DNA of 64,000 nt, from positions 124,101 through 188,100 of the forward strand of contig NZ_LMSD01000012.1 in assembly GCF_001428045.1 (NCBI RefSeq). Direction: 5' to 3'. The translations under genes were made by a program, and so were the position numbers. Below are positions 53,140-61,715 of this stretch, piece after piece. The DNA is from Paenibacillus sp. Soil750 (lineage in GTDB: Bacteria > Bacillota > Bacilli > Paenibacillales > NBRC-103111). A model generated the notes under the pieces. The model searched no databases and was not told the DNA's origin. It worked only from the letters and a program-made list of their open reading frames with translations. How positions within the stretch are numbered: the stretch's first letter is position 1; each line of letters begins with the position of its first letter.

Positions 53140-54483
53140 TTAGTAAATTTTAGTATCCGCGTTGTAGCTTTCTAGATTTTCTTTCACTCTTTGTAGGAAC
53201 CTTCCACAGATCACACCATCCAGAATCCTGTGATCGAGCGACAAACAAAGGTTAACCATGGAGCGCACCGCTATCATATCTTGAATGACGACAGGCTTCT
53301 TCACGATCGATTCGAATGTAACAATCGCCGCTTGCGGATAGTTAATGATTGGGTACGACAGAATCGAACCGAAGGAGCCTGTATTATTAACGGTAAATGT
53401 ACCGCCAACCATATCCGTGAGAGCTAATTTCCCCGCACGCGTTTTCTTCGTCAACTCATCAATTTCCCTTGCAAGTCCCGCGATATTCTTTTGATCTGCT
53501 TTCTTGATCACCGGCGTCATAACGGAATCTTCCGTACCAACAGACAAGGAAATATTAATATCGCGTTTCACGATAATTTTATCAACAGCCCACACGGAAT
53601 TGATAATCGGATAGTCTTTGATCGCGTTAACGACAGCCTTCAGCATAAACGCGAGGTAAGTCAAGTTGATGCCCTCGCGGCGCATGAACTCGTCCTTCAC
53701 TTTATTCCGCAGAACAACTAGATTCGTTACATCCACTTCAATCATAGTCCAAGCATGAGGAATTTCGGTGACGCTTTGACGCATCTTCGTAGCAATCGCA
53801 TTACGCATAGGTGTTACATCAATAAAATGCTCATTCCGAGCATCCAGGTTGTGACCTTCTGCTTCGATAAGCGGTGTCTGTGGACTCGCTGATAGATGGA
53901 TACCTGAGCTGCGAACAGGCTGGTTCACCGGTTCTTCTGGGACAACAGAGGCTGCTACGGACGCCGCTGGAGAGACTGCTTGAACAGCCGCAGGTGCTGT
54001 GTTAGCTGCATTAGCTCCACCTGATGCGATGAAGGTCTCTACATCCTTACGCGTAATACGTCCACCAAGACCTGTACCTGCAACGCGTGACAAATCGACA
54101 CGGTTATCTTGGGCAAGTCTGTGGACCGCTGGAGAGAAGCGGCCACGCATGCTTTGATCCGTGTCTTCGGTAGCAACTACTGAATCCGTGAAAGCAACAG
54201 GCGCTGCTGAAGCCGCCGCTGAGGAGTCAGCAGGCTCCTCAATAACACAAATCGCTTCACCAACGGCAGCCGTTTCACCGTCGCCGACAATAATTTTGAT
54301 CAGCTTGCCCTCAATGGGACTTGGCATTTCTGTATTTACTTTCTCTGTGAAAAGCTCACAAAGAACGTCATATTGTTCAATATAATCGCCTGGCTTTTTC
54401 AGCCATTTGCCGATTGTAGCCGAAACGAGACTTTCCGCCAAATGCGGAACAGTAACCTCGGTGAGGCGGCCGGTTTGGTTCAT
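53140..54483 (-). CDS. bkdB: Branched-chain 2-oxoacid dehydrogenase E2, dihydrolipoyl acyltransferase
   Basis: 447 residues. The lipoyl domain (1-78) carries FTEKVNTEMPSP with the lipoylated lysine; a Ala/Pro-rich linker precedes a peripheral-subunit-binding domain (FSPAVHRLAQDNRVDLSRVAGTG); the catalytic domain ends with LSLDHRILDGVICGRFLQ (His and Asp). It transfers the branched acyl group to CoA, as in making branched-chain fatty acid precursors. Start ATG after AGGAGG. Confidence 0.94.
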   Translation of the reverse strand: MNQTGRLTEVTVPHLAESLVSATIGKWLKKPGDYIEQYDVLCELFTEKVNTEMPSPIEGKLIKIIVGDGETAAVGEAICVIEEPADSSAAASAAPVAFTDSVVATEDTDQSMRGRFSPAVHRLAQDNRVDLSRVAGTGLGGRITRKDVETFIASGGANAANTAPAAVQAVSPAASVAASVVPEEPVNQPVRSSGIHLSASPQTPLIEAEGHNLDARNEHFIDVTPMRNAIATKMRQSVTEIPHAWTMIEVDVTNLVVLRNKVKDEFMRREGINLTYLAFMLKAVVNAIKDYPIINSVWAVDKIIVKRDINISLSVGTEDSVMTPVIKKADQKNIAGLAREIDELTKKTRAGKLALTDMVGGTFTVNNTGSFGSILSYPIINYPQAAIVTFESIVKKPVVIQDMIAVRSMVNLCLSLDHRILDGVICGRFLQRVKENLESYNADTKIY

Positions 54484-54531
54484 ACAAGTACCTCCTAATT
54501 TCGGAAAAGATCAACGAATAAGAACAAACAT

Positions 54532-55512
54532 TTAGAATAAAGCAAGCTGACGCATAGCATCCTTCAACTTATCAGCATTGAGAAGGAAAAACTTCTCCAT
54601 TGGAGGATTACTTGCAACGGCTGGTACATCTGGGCCGCATAATCTTGCGATCGGCGCATCTAACTCAAATAGCATTTCTTCCGCGATAATCGCAGATACT
54701 TCTGCTCCGACACCACCGGTCTTGTTGTCCTCATGAGTTATAAGTACTTTGCCTGTCTTTCTAGCGGCTTCTAGGATCGCATCGCGATCGAGCGGCTGCA
54801 AGGTACGCAAATCAAGGACATGGGCCGAGATCCCTTCCTTGGCCAGCTCCTCCGCGGCTTGAAGGACATAATTGACTACCATGCCATAGGCGATGACGGT
54901 AATATCTGTCCCTTGACGCTTCACGTCAGCTTTGCCGATAGGTACAATGTAGTCTTCTTCCGGAACTTCGGCCGATAAAGCCAAGTAACATTTCTTATGT
55001 TCAAAATAAAGCACAGGATCGCCATCGCGAATAGCCGCTTTCAGCAGACCCTTGGCATCATACGGGTTCGATGGTGCTACGATTTTCAGACCTGGTGTTC
55101 CGAAGAACACGGATTCTGGACATTGTGAATGGTACAAAGCACCAGCGCCTGTTGCGCCGTAAGGAGCACGAATGACGATCGGGCAGCTCCAGTCATTGTT
55201 CGAACGATAGCGAATTTTCGCCGCTTCGCTCAAGATTTGATTCGTTGCCGGGAAAATAAAATCGGCAAATTGAATTTCAGCGATCGGCTTCATCCCATAC
55301 ATCGCTGCGCCGATGGCAACACCAACGATTGCGGACTCTGCAAGCGGCGTGTCCATCACGCGTTCTTCGCCAAATTGATCCCGAAGTCCCTTGGTTGTGT
55401 TAAGAACGCCGCCTTTTCCTACGTCCTCACCTAAGACGAATACGTTGTCGTCCTGTTGCATTTCTTCCTGCATCGCAGAACGGATTGCTTCCAAATACGT
55501 TATAACAGCCAT
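54532..55512 (-). CDS. bkdAB: 2-oxoisovalerate dehydrogenase E1 beta subunit
   Basis: 326 residues. Transketolase-like: FVLGEDVGKGGVLNTTKGLRDQFG, DTPLAESAIVGVAIGAAM, PYGATGAGALYHSQ and late THEDNKTGGVGAEVSA. It pairs with BkdAA to decarboxylate branched-chain 2-oxoacids. Its start lies three bases after the bkdAA stop, and GGAG is within that upstream gene. Confidence 0.95.
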   Translation of the reverse strand: MAVITYLEAIRSAMQEEMQQDDNVFVLGEDVGKGGVLNTTKGLRDQFGEERVMDTPLAESAIVGVAIGAAMYGMKPIAEIQFADFIFPATNQILSEAAKIRYRSNNDWSCPIVIRAPYGATGAGALYHSQCPESVFFGTPGLKIVAPSNPYDAKGLLKAAIRDGDPVLYFEHKKCYLALSAEVPEEDYIVPIGKADVKRQGTDITVIAYGMVVNYVLQAAEELAKEGISAHVLDLRTLQPLDRDAILEAARKTGKVLITHEDNKTGGVGAEVSAIIAEEMLFELDAPIARLCGPDVPAVASNPPMEKFFLLNADKLKDAMRQLALF

Positions 55513-55514
55513 CT

Positions 55515-56525
55515 CTATTTGCCATCTCCTTCCGCATAAACATGAAGAAGCGTATCTTCCGGCTTCGGATAAGGGGCAAGATCAGCATACTTCGTTGCTT
55601 CATTGACTTCTTGCTTTTGACGTTCTTGAAGCGCTAGGTCTTGCTCTTCACTCCACAGCTCACAAGCGATGAGATACTCCTTGAATTTCAAGATGCCATC
55701 CTTCTTGCGATTTTCTTCGACTTCTTCCTTCGTACGGTACAACATATCGTCATCCGAGGTGGAGTGCGGCATAATGCGATAGCACAGCATCTCGATTAAT
55801 GTTGGACCTTCTCCACGAAGGGCTCTCTCTCTTGCTTCTTTCGTTACGCGGTACATTTCCAAGACATCAGTGCCATCGACTTGAACACCTGGGAAGCCAT
55901 ATCCAATCGCACGATCCGCGATTTTGCCTGCCACCTGTTTATGGAGTGGGACAGAAATTGCATATTGATTATTTTCACAAACGAAGATAACCGGCAGCTT
56001 ATGTACACCTGCAAAATTACAGCCCTCATGGAAATCTCCTTGATTGCTGGATCCTTCTCCGAATGAAACAAAAGTAACGAAATCCTGTTTTTTCATTTTC
56101 GCCGCCAAAGCAATCCCCGCTGCATGCGGAACTTGCGTAGTAACAGGTGAAGATGCCGTTACGATATGATTTTTACGATCACCGAAATGACCTGCCATCT
56201 GTCTGCCACCGCTATTCACATCTTCTGCTTTGCAGAAAATGGCGAGCATGAGGTCCTTCACCGTCATTCCAACCGATAAAACGAATGCATAATCACGGTA
56301 ATATGGCAAGAAATAGTCTTTCTGAGCTTGCATCGCAAAGGCCATGCCAACTTGTCCGGCATACTGTCCCATACCTGATACGTGAAACGGAATTTTACCT
56401 GCGCGTTGCAGCATGAAGGCGCGCTCATCGAATTTAGTTGCAAGGCTCATGACCATATACATACGTAGTGCTTCATCATCGGATAATCCTAAACTTCTGT
56501 GCTTATATAGCTGACCAATGGACAT
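55515..56525 (-). CDS. bkdAA: 2-oxoisovalerate dehydrogenase E1 alpha subunit
   Basis: 336 residues. TPP-binding GEGSSNQGDFHEGCNFAGVHKLPVIFVCENNQYAISVP, and MPHSTSDDDMLYRT near the end. It is the TPP-dependent decarboxylase of the complex. Start ATG after GGAGGCAAAC. Between lpdV and bkdAB. Confidence 0.95.
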   Translation of the reverse strand: MSIGQLYKHRSLGLSDDEALRMYMVMSLATKFDERAFMLQRAGKIPFHVSGMGQYAGQVGMAFAMQAQKDYFLPYYRDYAFVLSVGMTVKDLMLAIFCKAEDVNSGGRQMAGHFGDRKNHIVTASSPVTTQVPHAAGIALAAKMKKQDFVTFVSFGEGSSNQGDFHEGCNFAGVHKLPVIFVCENNQYAISVPLHKQVAGKIADRAIGYGFPGVQVDGTDVLEMYRVTKEARERALRGEGPTLIEMLCYRIMPHSTSDDDMLYRTKEEVEENRKKDGILKFKEYLIACELWSEEQDLALQERQKQEVNEATKYADLAPYPKPEDTLLHVYAEGDGK

Positions 56526-56633
56526 GGAGTTTGCCTCCTTAATGAGATTAAATGACTACTAAAACTTAATACCTGGTCCTAGTACTTGACTCTATAAGCA
56601 TATTATAAACGCAAACGTTTATGATTACAATTT

Positions 56634-58058
56634 TTATCCGCTAATTGCAATACCATCCACAGCTAGCATCGCTTCACCCAAAGCCTCCGAAAGTGTTGGA
56701 TGCGGGTGGATCGTCTGTCCAACCTCCCAAGGCGTTGCGTTCAACACCTGAGCTAGCGCTGCCTCAGTAATGCTGTTAGTAACTTGAGGGCCAATCATGT
56801 GAACTCCAAGAATATCATTCGTGTCTTTATCAGCAATTACTTTCACAAAGCCATCGGAGTCTCCATAAACTAGAGCTTTCCCTATTCCTTTGAAACTAAA
56901 TTTGCCAACTTTCACTTGGCGACCTTGATCAATCGCCTGCTGCTGGGTCCAACCCACACTGGCAATTTCAGGTCTTGTATAGGTACATTTGGATACAAGG
57001 TGCGTCTGAAGTTCATCCGGTTGATGTCCAGCAATATGTTCTGCTGCCACGATTCCCTCATGGCCAGCCATATGCGCCAGCATAAGTCCGCCGATTACAT
57101 CACCTACCGCGTAGATATGGGATTCCGTCGTTTGCATATAGCGATTGACGCGAATGACGCCTTTATCAATTTTGACATCCGTATTCTCAAGACCCATCGC
57201 TTCGACATTCGCCACCCGACCAACTGAAACCAGTACTCTTTCTGCGGATAGTTCCTGTACCTCACCCTGCTTGTCCACTTGCATCGTAACCTTGCCATCT
57301 GCCACTTTCACAGAATCCGGGAGCAATTTCGTACCCGTCTCTAGCTTAATCCCACGTTTCTTGAATAAACGTTCTAATTCTTTGGAAACATCAGCGTCTT
57401 CTAAACTGACTAATCGCTTATCGACTTCTACGATCGTTACTTCCACGCCAAAATCGTTTAACATCGAAGCCCATTCAACACCGATGACCCCACCGCCGAC
57501 AATGATGATTGACTTCGGCAGACTTTCCATCCGCAGCGCATCTTCGCTAGTAATAATTGAAGTACCGTCTATTTCTAATCCTGGTAAACTGCGTGGTCTA
57601 GAGCCCGTTGCAATAATCAAATTGCTCGAAAGGAGCGTTTCGATATCGCCATCCTCCTTCTCAACAGAAACAGCGCCGCTGCGTGGTGAAAAAATCGAAG
57701 GTCCGATAATCCGTCCATTTCCATGGTGAATCGTAATCTTATTCTTTTTCATCAGAAATTGAAGTCCTTGATGCAGTTGATCGACAATTCGTTGCTTACG
57801 TCCTACTACTTGGTCAAAATTCAGCGAGATGGATTGTGCTGTGATGCCATAATCCTCGCTATGCTTCATCGCGGCAAACACTTCAGCACTTCTAAGCAAA
57901 GCTTTACTTGGGATACAGCCCTGATGCAGGCATGTACCACCCATTTTATCGCGTTCAACAATCGCTACTGACTTCCCGAGCTGTGCAGCACGAATAGCTG
58001 CGGTATACCCGCCGATTCCGCCACCTAATACCACGACATCATATCTATGTTCACTCAT
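56634..58058 (-). CDS. lpdV: Dihydrolipoyl dehydrogenase (E3)
   Basis: 474 residues. FAD-binding GGGIGGYTAAIRAAQLG, redox disulfide GGTCLHQGCIPSKALL, NAD-binding GGGVIGVEWASM and the C-terminal HPHPTLSEAL catalytic His. It reoxidises lipoamide of E2. ATG at 58058 with GGAGG nine bases upstream. It heads lpdV-bkdAA-bkdAB-bkdB; the B. subtilis ptb, bcd and buk genes are not here. Confidence 0.94.
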   Translation of the reverse strand: MSEHRYDVVVLGGGIGGYTAAIRAAQLGKSVAIVERDKMGGTCLHQGCIPSKALLRSAEVFAAMKHSEDYGITAQSISLNFDQVVGRKQRIVDQLHQGLQFLMKKNKITIHHGNGRIIGPSIFSPRSGAVSVEKEDGDIETLLSSNLIIATGSRPRSLPGLEIDGTSIITSEDALRMESLPKSIIIVGGGVIGVEWASMLNDFGVEVTIVEVDKRLVSLEDADVSKELERLFKKRGIKLETGTKLLPDSVKVADGKVTMQVDKQGEVQELSAERVLVSVGRVANVEAMGLENTDVKIDKGVIRVNRYMQTTESHIYAVGDVIGGLMLAHMAGHEGIVAAEHIAGHQPDELQTHLVSKCTYTRPEIASVGWTQQQAIDQGRQVKVGKFSFKGIGKALVYGDSDGFVKVIADKDTNDILGVHMIGPQVTNSITEAALAQVLNATPWEVGQTIHPHPTLSEALGEAMLAVDGIAISG

Positions 58059-58222
58059 GTATGTAAGCCTCCTATGAAACAATTACTTGTTATATGTATA
58101 CGTGCGTCTCTATTATATTACCCTTTTTTGGGATCGAAGTCATAGTCTTATTTGTGAGAAAAACTTCTATCGAAGCAATTCGAGGATGAGCTACCGCGTT
58201 TTAAATGTTGTTTTTATCGCCA

Positions 58223-58267
58223 ATAAGAATTTGTTTTTCCGAACACCGGAAACTTATTAATTCTTAT
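58223..58267. repeat. Nested inverted repeat between lpdV and yqzF
   Basis: Outer ATAAGAATT (58223-58231) / AATTCTTAT (58259-58267), inner TTTCCG (58236-58241) / CGGAAA (58247-58252), loop AACAC. No T-run follows, so it is not a plain terminator. It lies in the divergent promoter region of lpdV and yqzF. Role unknown. Confidence 0.55.
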
Positions 58268-58344
58268 GTGGGGAATTAGACACGCTAACGGTTTCGGGTT
58301 ATGATGTTAGAAAAAACATGTTTAATATCAGGTAAGGAGTTACT

Positions 58345-58608
58345 ATGAAAGCACCCTTTTATCGTTTTATTGCTATTCTACTTCTCGTTATTCCTGGAAT
58401 AACCGCTACTTATGGCTTTCTCGCAATGAAAGATGCCTTTTTTGCACAATTTGATACAGTTGCTAATAGCGGTATGTTATGGGGGAAATTCTTCTTAGGC
58501 TTGGTATTATTTCTGATCGGTGTTGCCTTTATTGGCGGATGGACTTTCTTCAGAGATCGTAAGCGGAATTATTTGGCTCCACGATTCAAACCAAAGCGCA
58601 ATAAATAG
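58345..58608 (+). CDS. yqzF: YqzF-like membrane protein (DUF2627)
   Basis: 87 residues, two membrane segments (about 8-27 and 47-68). FYRFIAILLLVIPGITATYGFLAMKDAFF and GGWTFFRDRKRNYL match DUF2627. In B. subtilis it neighbours the bkd genes. Function unknown. TAAGGAG lies upstream. Confidence 0.87.
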   Translation: MKAPFYRFIAILLLVIPGITATYGFLAMKDAFFAQFDTVANSGMLWGKFFLGLVLFLIGVAFIGGWTFFRDRKRNYLAPRFKPKRNK

Positions 58609-58636
58609 ACCGGACACTAAGTCCGGTCCTTTTTTT
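58608..58636 (+). terminator. Rho-independent terminator after yqzF
   Basis: GACCGGAC actaa GTCCGGTC then CTTTTTTT. The stem begins at the stop codon of yqzF. Confidence 0.88.
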
Positions 58637-58648
58637 ACGTCAAAGCCC

Positions 58649-59806
58649 TCATTCTACCCCAACAAGCTTCCACACGACATGACTTGCTCGTTTAAGTATC
58701 CAATGCAACTGGAACAGACTCAATCCAATGAAAACACAAGATAGACCAATAGTGGAAAGCACTTCTTTCCGTCTTTGAGTTGGTTGAAGTGTTAGCGCTT
58801 GTAAGCTTTTTATATCTACGAGACGAGCTCCAATTTTCATTCGAACAAGCAACGCACTCCCCATATTTGCTAAGCCCTTTGCTACAAAATCACTCATATA
58901 GGAATGTACGCCGACCGTAATTAGCCATTCCCCACCCTTTTCATAGGCTAATAATAAAGCAGCATCCTCACTGTTACCTATGCAGGACAACACGAGATGA
59001 TGCTTACTTAGGCCATCAGGCGAACAATTATCAAGGATTCCTTGAGGATCTGGGTAGGTGTGGACAATGATTTCTGCACCACTCTTCCACACGCGATTCG
59101 AAATTTGATCTGCATCACTAACAACAACATCTGGTTGATAACCGCTGGATATTAGCGCATCCGCTCCTGAACCAACGCCAAGTAGTATCGGCTTAAACGC
59201 CGTTATAAATCCACTAGCGGCTTGCAGGTCCTTCTTATAACCTTTCCCATCGGACACTACCAAGATGTGTCTACCCATGAATTGCGTGCGCAGCGGCAAG
59301 TTGGGTAATGACTCTCTGACAGCTTGTTTTTCTCGCATTGCATAAGCTAAAGTGTGTTCAATAAAGGGCTCCCACCGTTCACTCGCCTGCTCATTGGCGG
59401 CTCGTTGCGCTATCAACCAGTCTTCTCTCGTAAATAGCTTACAAGAGACTGATTGACCGGCTATATGGATCATATCATGATGAATAATCATTTCTGCTTC
59501 GTGCAGAAAGATTTCAGCATGAACGGCATCCACTTCAATAATTGGGATATGCTGCTGTAACAATAATAGCGGACCTTCCGTCGGGAAGACACCACTCATA
59601 ACTTGCCCACAATGAACGATCGCTTTCACTCTTCGATCTAACAGTTCTTGTGCCTGTTCTTCCTCGATATCACTCTGTGAAAGCACGAGTATACGACCGC
59701 TTGAAAGCTGTTCGAACGTTTCAAATGAACCTGTTATCTTAGCTATTTTCCCTTTGCAAATTAGGTTTGGCTTTGTGGCAAATAAAGATAAAGATGACCA
59801 ATTCAT
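58649..59806 (-). CDS. steA: SteA-like cytokinetic ring protein
   Basis: 385 residues. The middle and C-terminal part have the thiamine-pyrophosphokinase-like fold: DVVVSDADQIS, SCIGNSEDAALLLAYEKGGEWLITVG and LLVRMKIGARLVDIKSLQ. A membrane segment lies near the C-terminus (VLSTIGLSCVFIGLSLFQL, about 345-365). This matches SteA, implicated in cell division in actinobacteria and conserved in Firmicutes. Here a role in septation is inferred. ATG after TAGGTGT. Confidence 0.82.
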   Translation of the reverse strand: MNWSSLSLFATKPNLICKGKIAKITGSFETFEQLSSGRILVLSQSDIEEEQAQELLDRRVKAIVHCGQVMSGVFPTEGPLLLLQQHIPIIEVDAVHAEIFLHEAEMIIHHDMIHIAGQSVSCKLFTREDWLIAQRAANEQASERWEPFIEHTLAYAMREKQAVRESLPNLPLRTQFMGRHILVVSDGKGYKKDLQAASGFITAFKPILLGVGSGADALISSGYQPDVVVSDADQISNRVWKSGAEIIVHTYPDPQGILDNCSPDGLSKHHLVLSCIGNSEDAALLLAYEKGGEWLITVGVHSYMSDFVAKGLANMGSALLVRMKIGARLVDIKSLQALTLQPTQRRKEVLSTIGLSCVFIGLSLFQLHWILKRASHVVWKLVGVE

Positions 59807-59939
59807 AGTTAGACACCTAGCTTTCCTAACGTCGTCTCATGGCCTACCTAATTTACCCGATCCCACAAAATTCTATGTATATTTTAAGCTTTGAATGGCA
59901 AGCATTGTTTAATATTCGTAACGAAAGGAGAGGACATCT

Positions 59940-60125
59940 ATGGAGCTAAACATGAGCGCAGACGAAGTGTTAGGCCAAATTGTACAGCTTCACAGCACAG
60001 GGGAATCGCTAGCCAAAAAAAATGTGAAGAAGCTGCATCCTGATCTTATGAAAAACGCCCTGTATTACTATCCAAGCTGGGAACATGCTTTGCAGAAGAC
60101 CGGAGTAGGCAACATCGTTCACTAA
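59940..60125 (+). CDS. Small protein resembling a homing-endonuclease-associated (HNH) repeat
   Basis: 61 residues. ADEVLGQIVQLHSTGESLAKKNVKKLHPDLMKNALYYYPSWEHALQKTG has the pattern of that repeat, a short helical DNA-binding unit that usually flanks nuclease domains and ends in SWxxALxxxG. Here it is a stand-alone single unit, with no nuclease. AAAGGAGAGG lies upstream. A terminator follows. Function unknown. Confidence 0.7.
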   Translation: MELNMSADEVLGQIVQLHSTGESLAKKNVKKLHPDLMKNALYYYPSWEHALQKTGVGNIVH

Positions 60126-60146
60126 CATACATAGGTTGTACACTGA

Positions 60147-60182
60147 TGCTCCGTAGGGTAGATCCTTACGGGGCCGTTTTAT
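60147..60182 (+). terminator. Rho-independent terminator after the small repeat protein gene
   Basis: GCTCCGTA(g)GG taga TCC(t)TACGG(g)GC then CGTTTTATT; stem has mismatches. Confidence 0.65.
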
Positions 60183-60185
60183 TAC

Positions 60186-60365
60186 CTACTCGTCTATAAC
60201 TTCCCATTCCACTTGAACCATCCGATCAACCCACGTTCGAATCTTCACCTCAATTGCTTGCTCAATCTCTTCGTCCGTCATTTCACCAAGTTTATGCTCG
60301 GCAATTTCGAGCACTTCCGTTTTCTTCGTTTCGCCATCTATCGCTAACTGGATTTGAATGCGCAT
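60186..60365 (-). CDS. Small acidic protein of unknown function
   Basis: 59 residues, MRIQIQLAIDGETKKTEVLEIAE then HKLGEMTDEEIEQAIEVKIRTWVDRMVQVEWEVIDE. No cysteines or membrane segment. The start is the ATG at 60365 with GGGTGA six bases upstream. No family recognised. Confidence 0.68.
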   Translation of the reverse strand: MRIQIQLAIDGETKKTEVLEIAEHKLGEMTDEEIEQAIEVKIRTWVDRMVQVEWEVIDE

Positions 60366-60472
60366 ATTGTTCACCCTTTTTCATTATCAACTAAACTTTC
60401 CATTGCCTCTTCCTCATCACCTGTTACAATAGAAATAGACTCGCACACTACAAATAGAAAAGAGGAATTACG

Positions 60473-60727
60473 ATGTCCCGATCACAAGCTCAAAAATTAC
60501 GTCAACGCAATCTACGTGAAGGCAAACTGGATCCTATGATGCAACGGTTGCACTGGCATGGTACGAATCCAGTAACCCGAACAACACCAACACGAATAGA
60601 ACTTCAAAACAAACAACAGAATAAACACAAATCAAGGAATTTGAACCATTCATTACATGGCGATAATTCCTTTTGTCATTCTTGGCCTTCATCTTCTCGT
60701 ATGGAAATCCCTTGTAGAGCTGCGTAA
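60473..60727 (+). CDS. Small basic protein of unknown function
   Basis: 84 residues. SRSQAQKLRQRNLREGKLDPMMQRLHWHGTNPVTRTTPTRIELQNKQQNKHK is Arg/Lys/Gln-rich and may bind nucleic acid. The last ~17 residues overlap the convergent gene at 60676 and look like unselected tail. AAGAGGAATTACG lies upstream. No family name recognised. Confidence 0.62.
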   Translation: MSRSQAQKLRQRNLREGKLDPMMQRLHWHGTNPVTRTTPTRIELQNKQQNKHKSRNLNHSLHGDNSFCHSWPSSSRMEIPCRAA

Positions 60728-60933
60728 TGGATCATTTCTTCTTTCTCAGATGGACGGAAATTATATTTGCAATCAAACCCATTGAAGAATAACTGCCAAT
60801 GCTTAACAACCCCTTGATCGTCAACCTCAAGCTCTGCCACATACAAAGAATCAGGCTCATCCTCGAACTGTAAACCAATGTGAATGAATGTCTGACCTTC
60901 TGAAATTTCTTGTTCACAATAGTCCATGATCAT
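60676..60933 (-). CDS. Small acidic protein of unknown function
   Basis: 85 residues, with an acidic tail and mixed alpha/beta-type sequence (FEDEPDSLYVAELEVDDQGVVKHWQLFFNGFDC). AGGAGG lies ten bases upstream of the first ATG (60933); MDYC two codons on is possible. Convergent overlap of 52 bases with the previous gene. Not recognised. Confidence 0.68.
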   Translation of the reverse strand: MIMDYCEQEISEGQTFIHIGLQFEDEPDSLYVAELEVDDQGVVKHWQLFFNGFDCKYNFRPSEKEEMIHYAALQGISIREDEGQE

Positions 60934-61077
60934 GTCTAGATGACCTCCTATTGAATAAAATCTTTTTTATTTATATAATATACTAATGCAACTGAGCAAA
61001 CAAAGAGAAAAGCATGTTAATTTATGAATTTGCGATGTAGATTGTCTAGCTGAGCAAACTCTTAGGAGGAAATACAT

Positions 61078-61344
61078 ATGGCCTACGATCCGCAGGTAGT
61101 TGATGCAACAATAGTGAGTGATAATAAAAAGAATGGACTTTTCGAGGTTGTCGTTTCCTTGAAAGACCGCAACAAATGCCGTCTTTTCTTTGAAAGAGAT
61201 GCTGAAACTGGCATCGGCCGCGTAACGGACTTGAACCGTTTGATGAAAGAACCTTGTCCAATTTGCCGAAAAGATTACCTGTGCAATTGCCTTGATCGCT
61301 ACAAGTTCTCCATCGCTGATCAAGCTTTAACGTTCATTAAGTAA
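61078..61344 (+). CDS. Small zinc-binding-like protein of unknown function
   Basis: 88 residues. A metal-site-like CPICRKDYLCNC near residues 60-71, preceded by a beta-rich KNGLFEVVVSLKDRNKCRLFFERD. TAGGAGG lies upstream of the ATG. No known family. It has a strong terminator. Confidence 0.7.
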   Translation: MAYDPQVVDATIVSDNKKNGLFEVVVSLKDRNKCRLFFERDAETGIGRVTDLNRLMKEPCPICRKDYLCNCLDRYKFSIADQALTFIK

Positions 61345-61360
61345 TTGGCATGAACATGAG

Positions 61361-61394
61361 AAACCCCTTAGCCACATTGGCTAGGGGGTTTTCC
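61361..61394 (+). terminator. Rho-independent terminator after the small zinc-binding-like gene
   Basis: AACCCCTTAGCC acatt GGCTAGGGGGTT then TTCC; one mismatch. Confidence 0.82.
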
Positions 61395-61411
61395 ATGTGT
61401 AGATCAATTAA

Positions 61412-61642
61412 TTATTCGTAGATAACACGGTAGAGCCCCTCTAGTAAGCTCTGGTAATTCCTCGGATCATACGAAATCTCCGCAAAGGATACTTGAATGA
61501 CCTTATTACTTGTCTTCACAATAAAAAAACTCTCCAAGCTATTCTCAGCATCAATATACGTGTAGCACACCAATTGACTGCTGCCTGTCTGTTTGCGTAA
61601 AAATGCCGTCGCTTCTTCACTCTCATTCGCGAACTTAGGCAT
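61412..61642 (-). CDS. Small soluble protein of unknown function
   Basis: 76 residues, MPKFANESEEATAFLRKQTG then LVCYTYIDAENSLESFFIVKTSNKVIQVSFAEISYDPRNY. Alpha/beta-like, no membrane segment. ATG at 61642 with GGAGG at good spacing; MCLGGGS upstream contains the ribosome site. Not recognised. Confidence 0.68.
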   Translation of the reverse strand: MPKFANESEEATAFLRKQTGSSQLVCYTYIDAENSLESFFIVKTSNKVIQVSFAEISYDPRNYQSLLEGLYRVIYE

Positions 61643-61715
61643 ACTTCCACCTCCTAAGCACAATTCACTCCACTAGATTCAGCAGATCACCCTATCTAAT
61701 GTACCAAGCAGGTAA

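Noticed and set aside
58059..58222. SigL (-24/-12) promoter for the bkd genes
   Set aside because: No GG-N10-GC type element is visible before lpdV.
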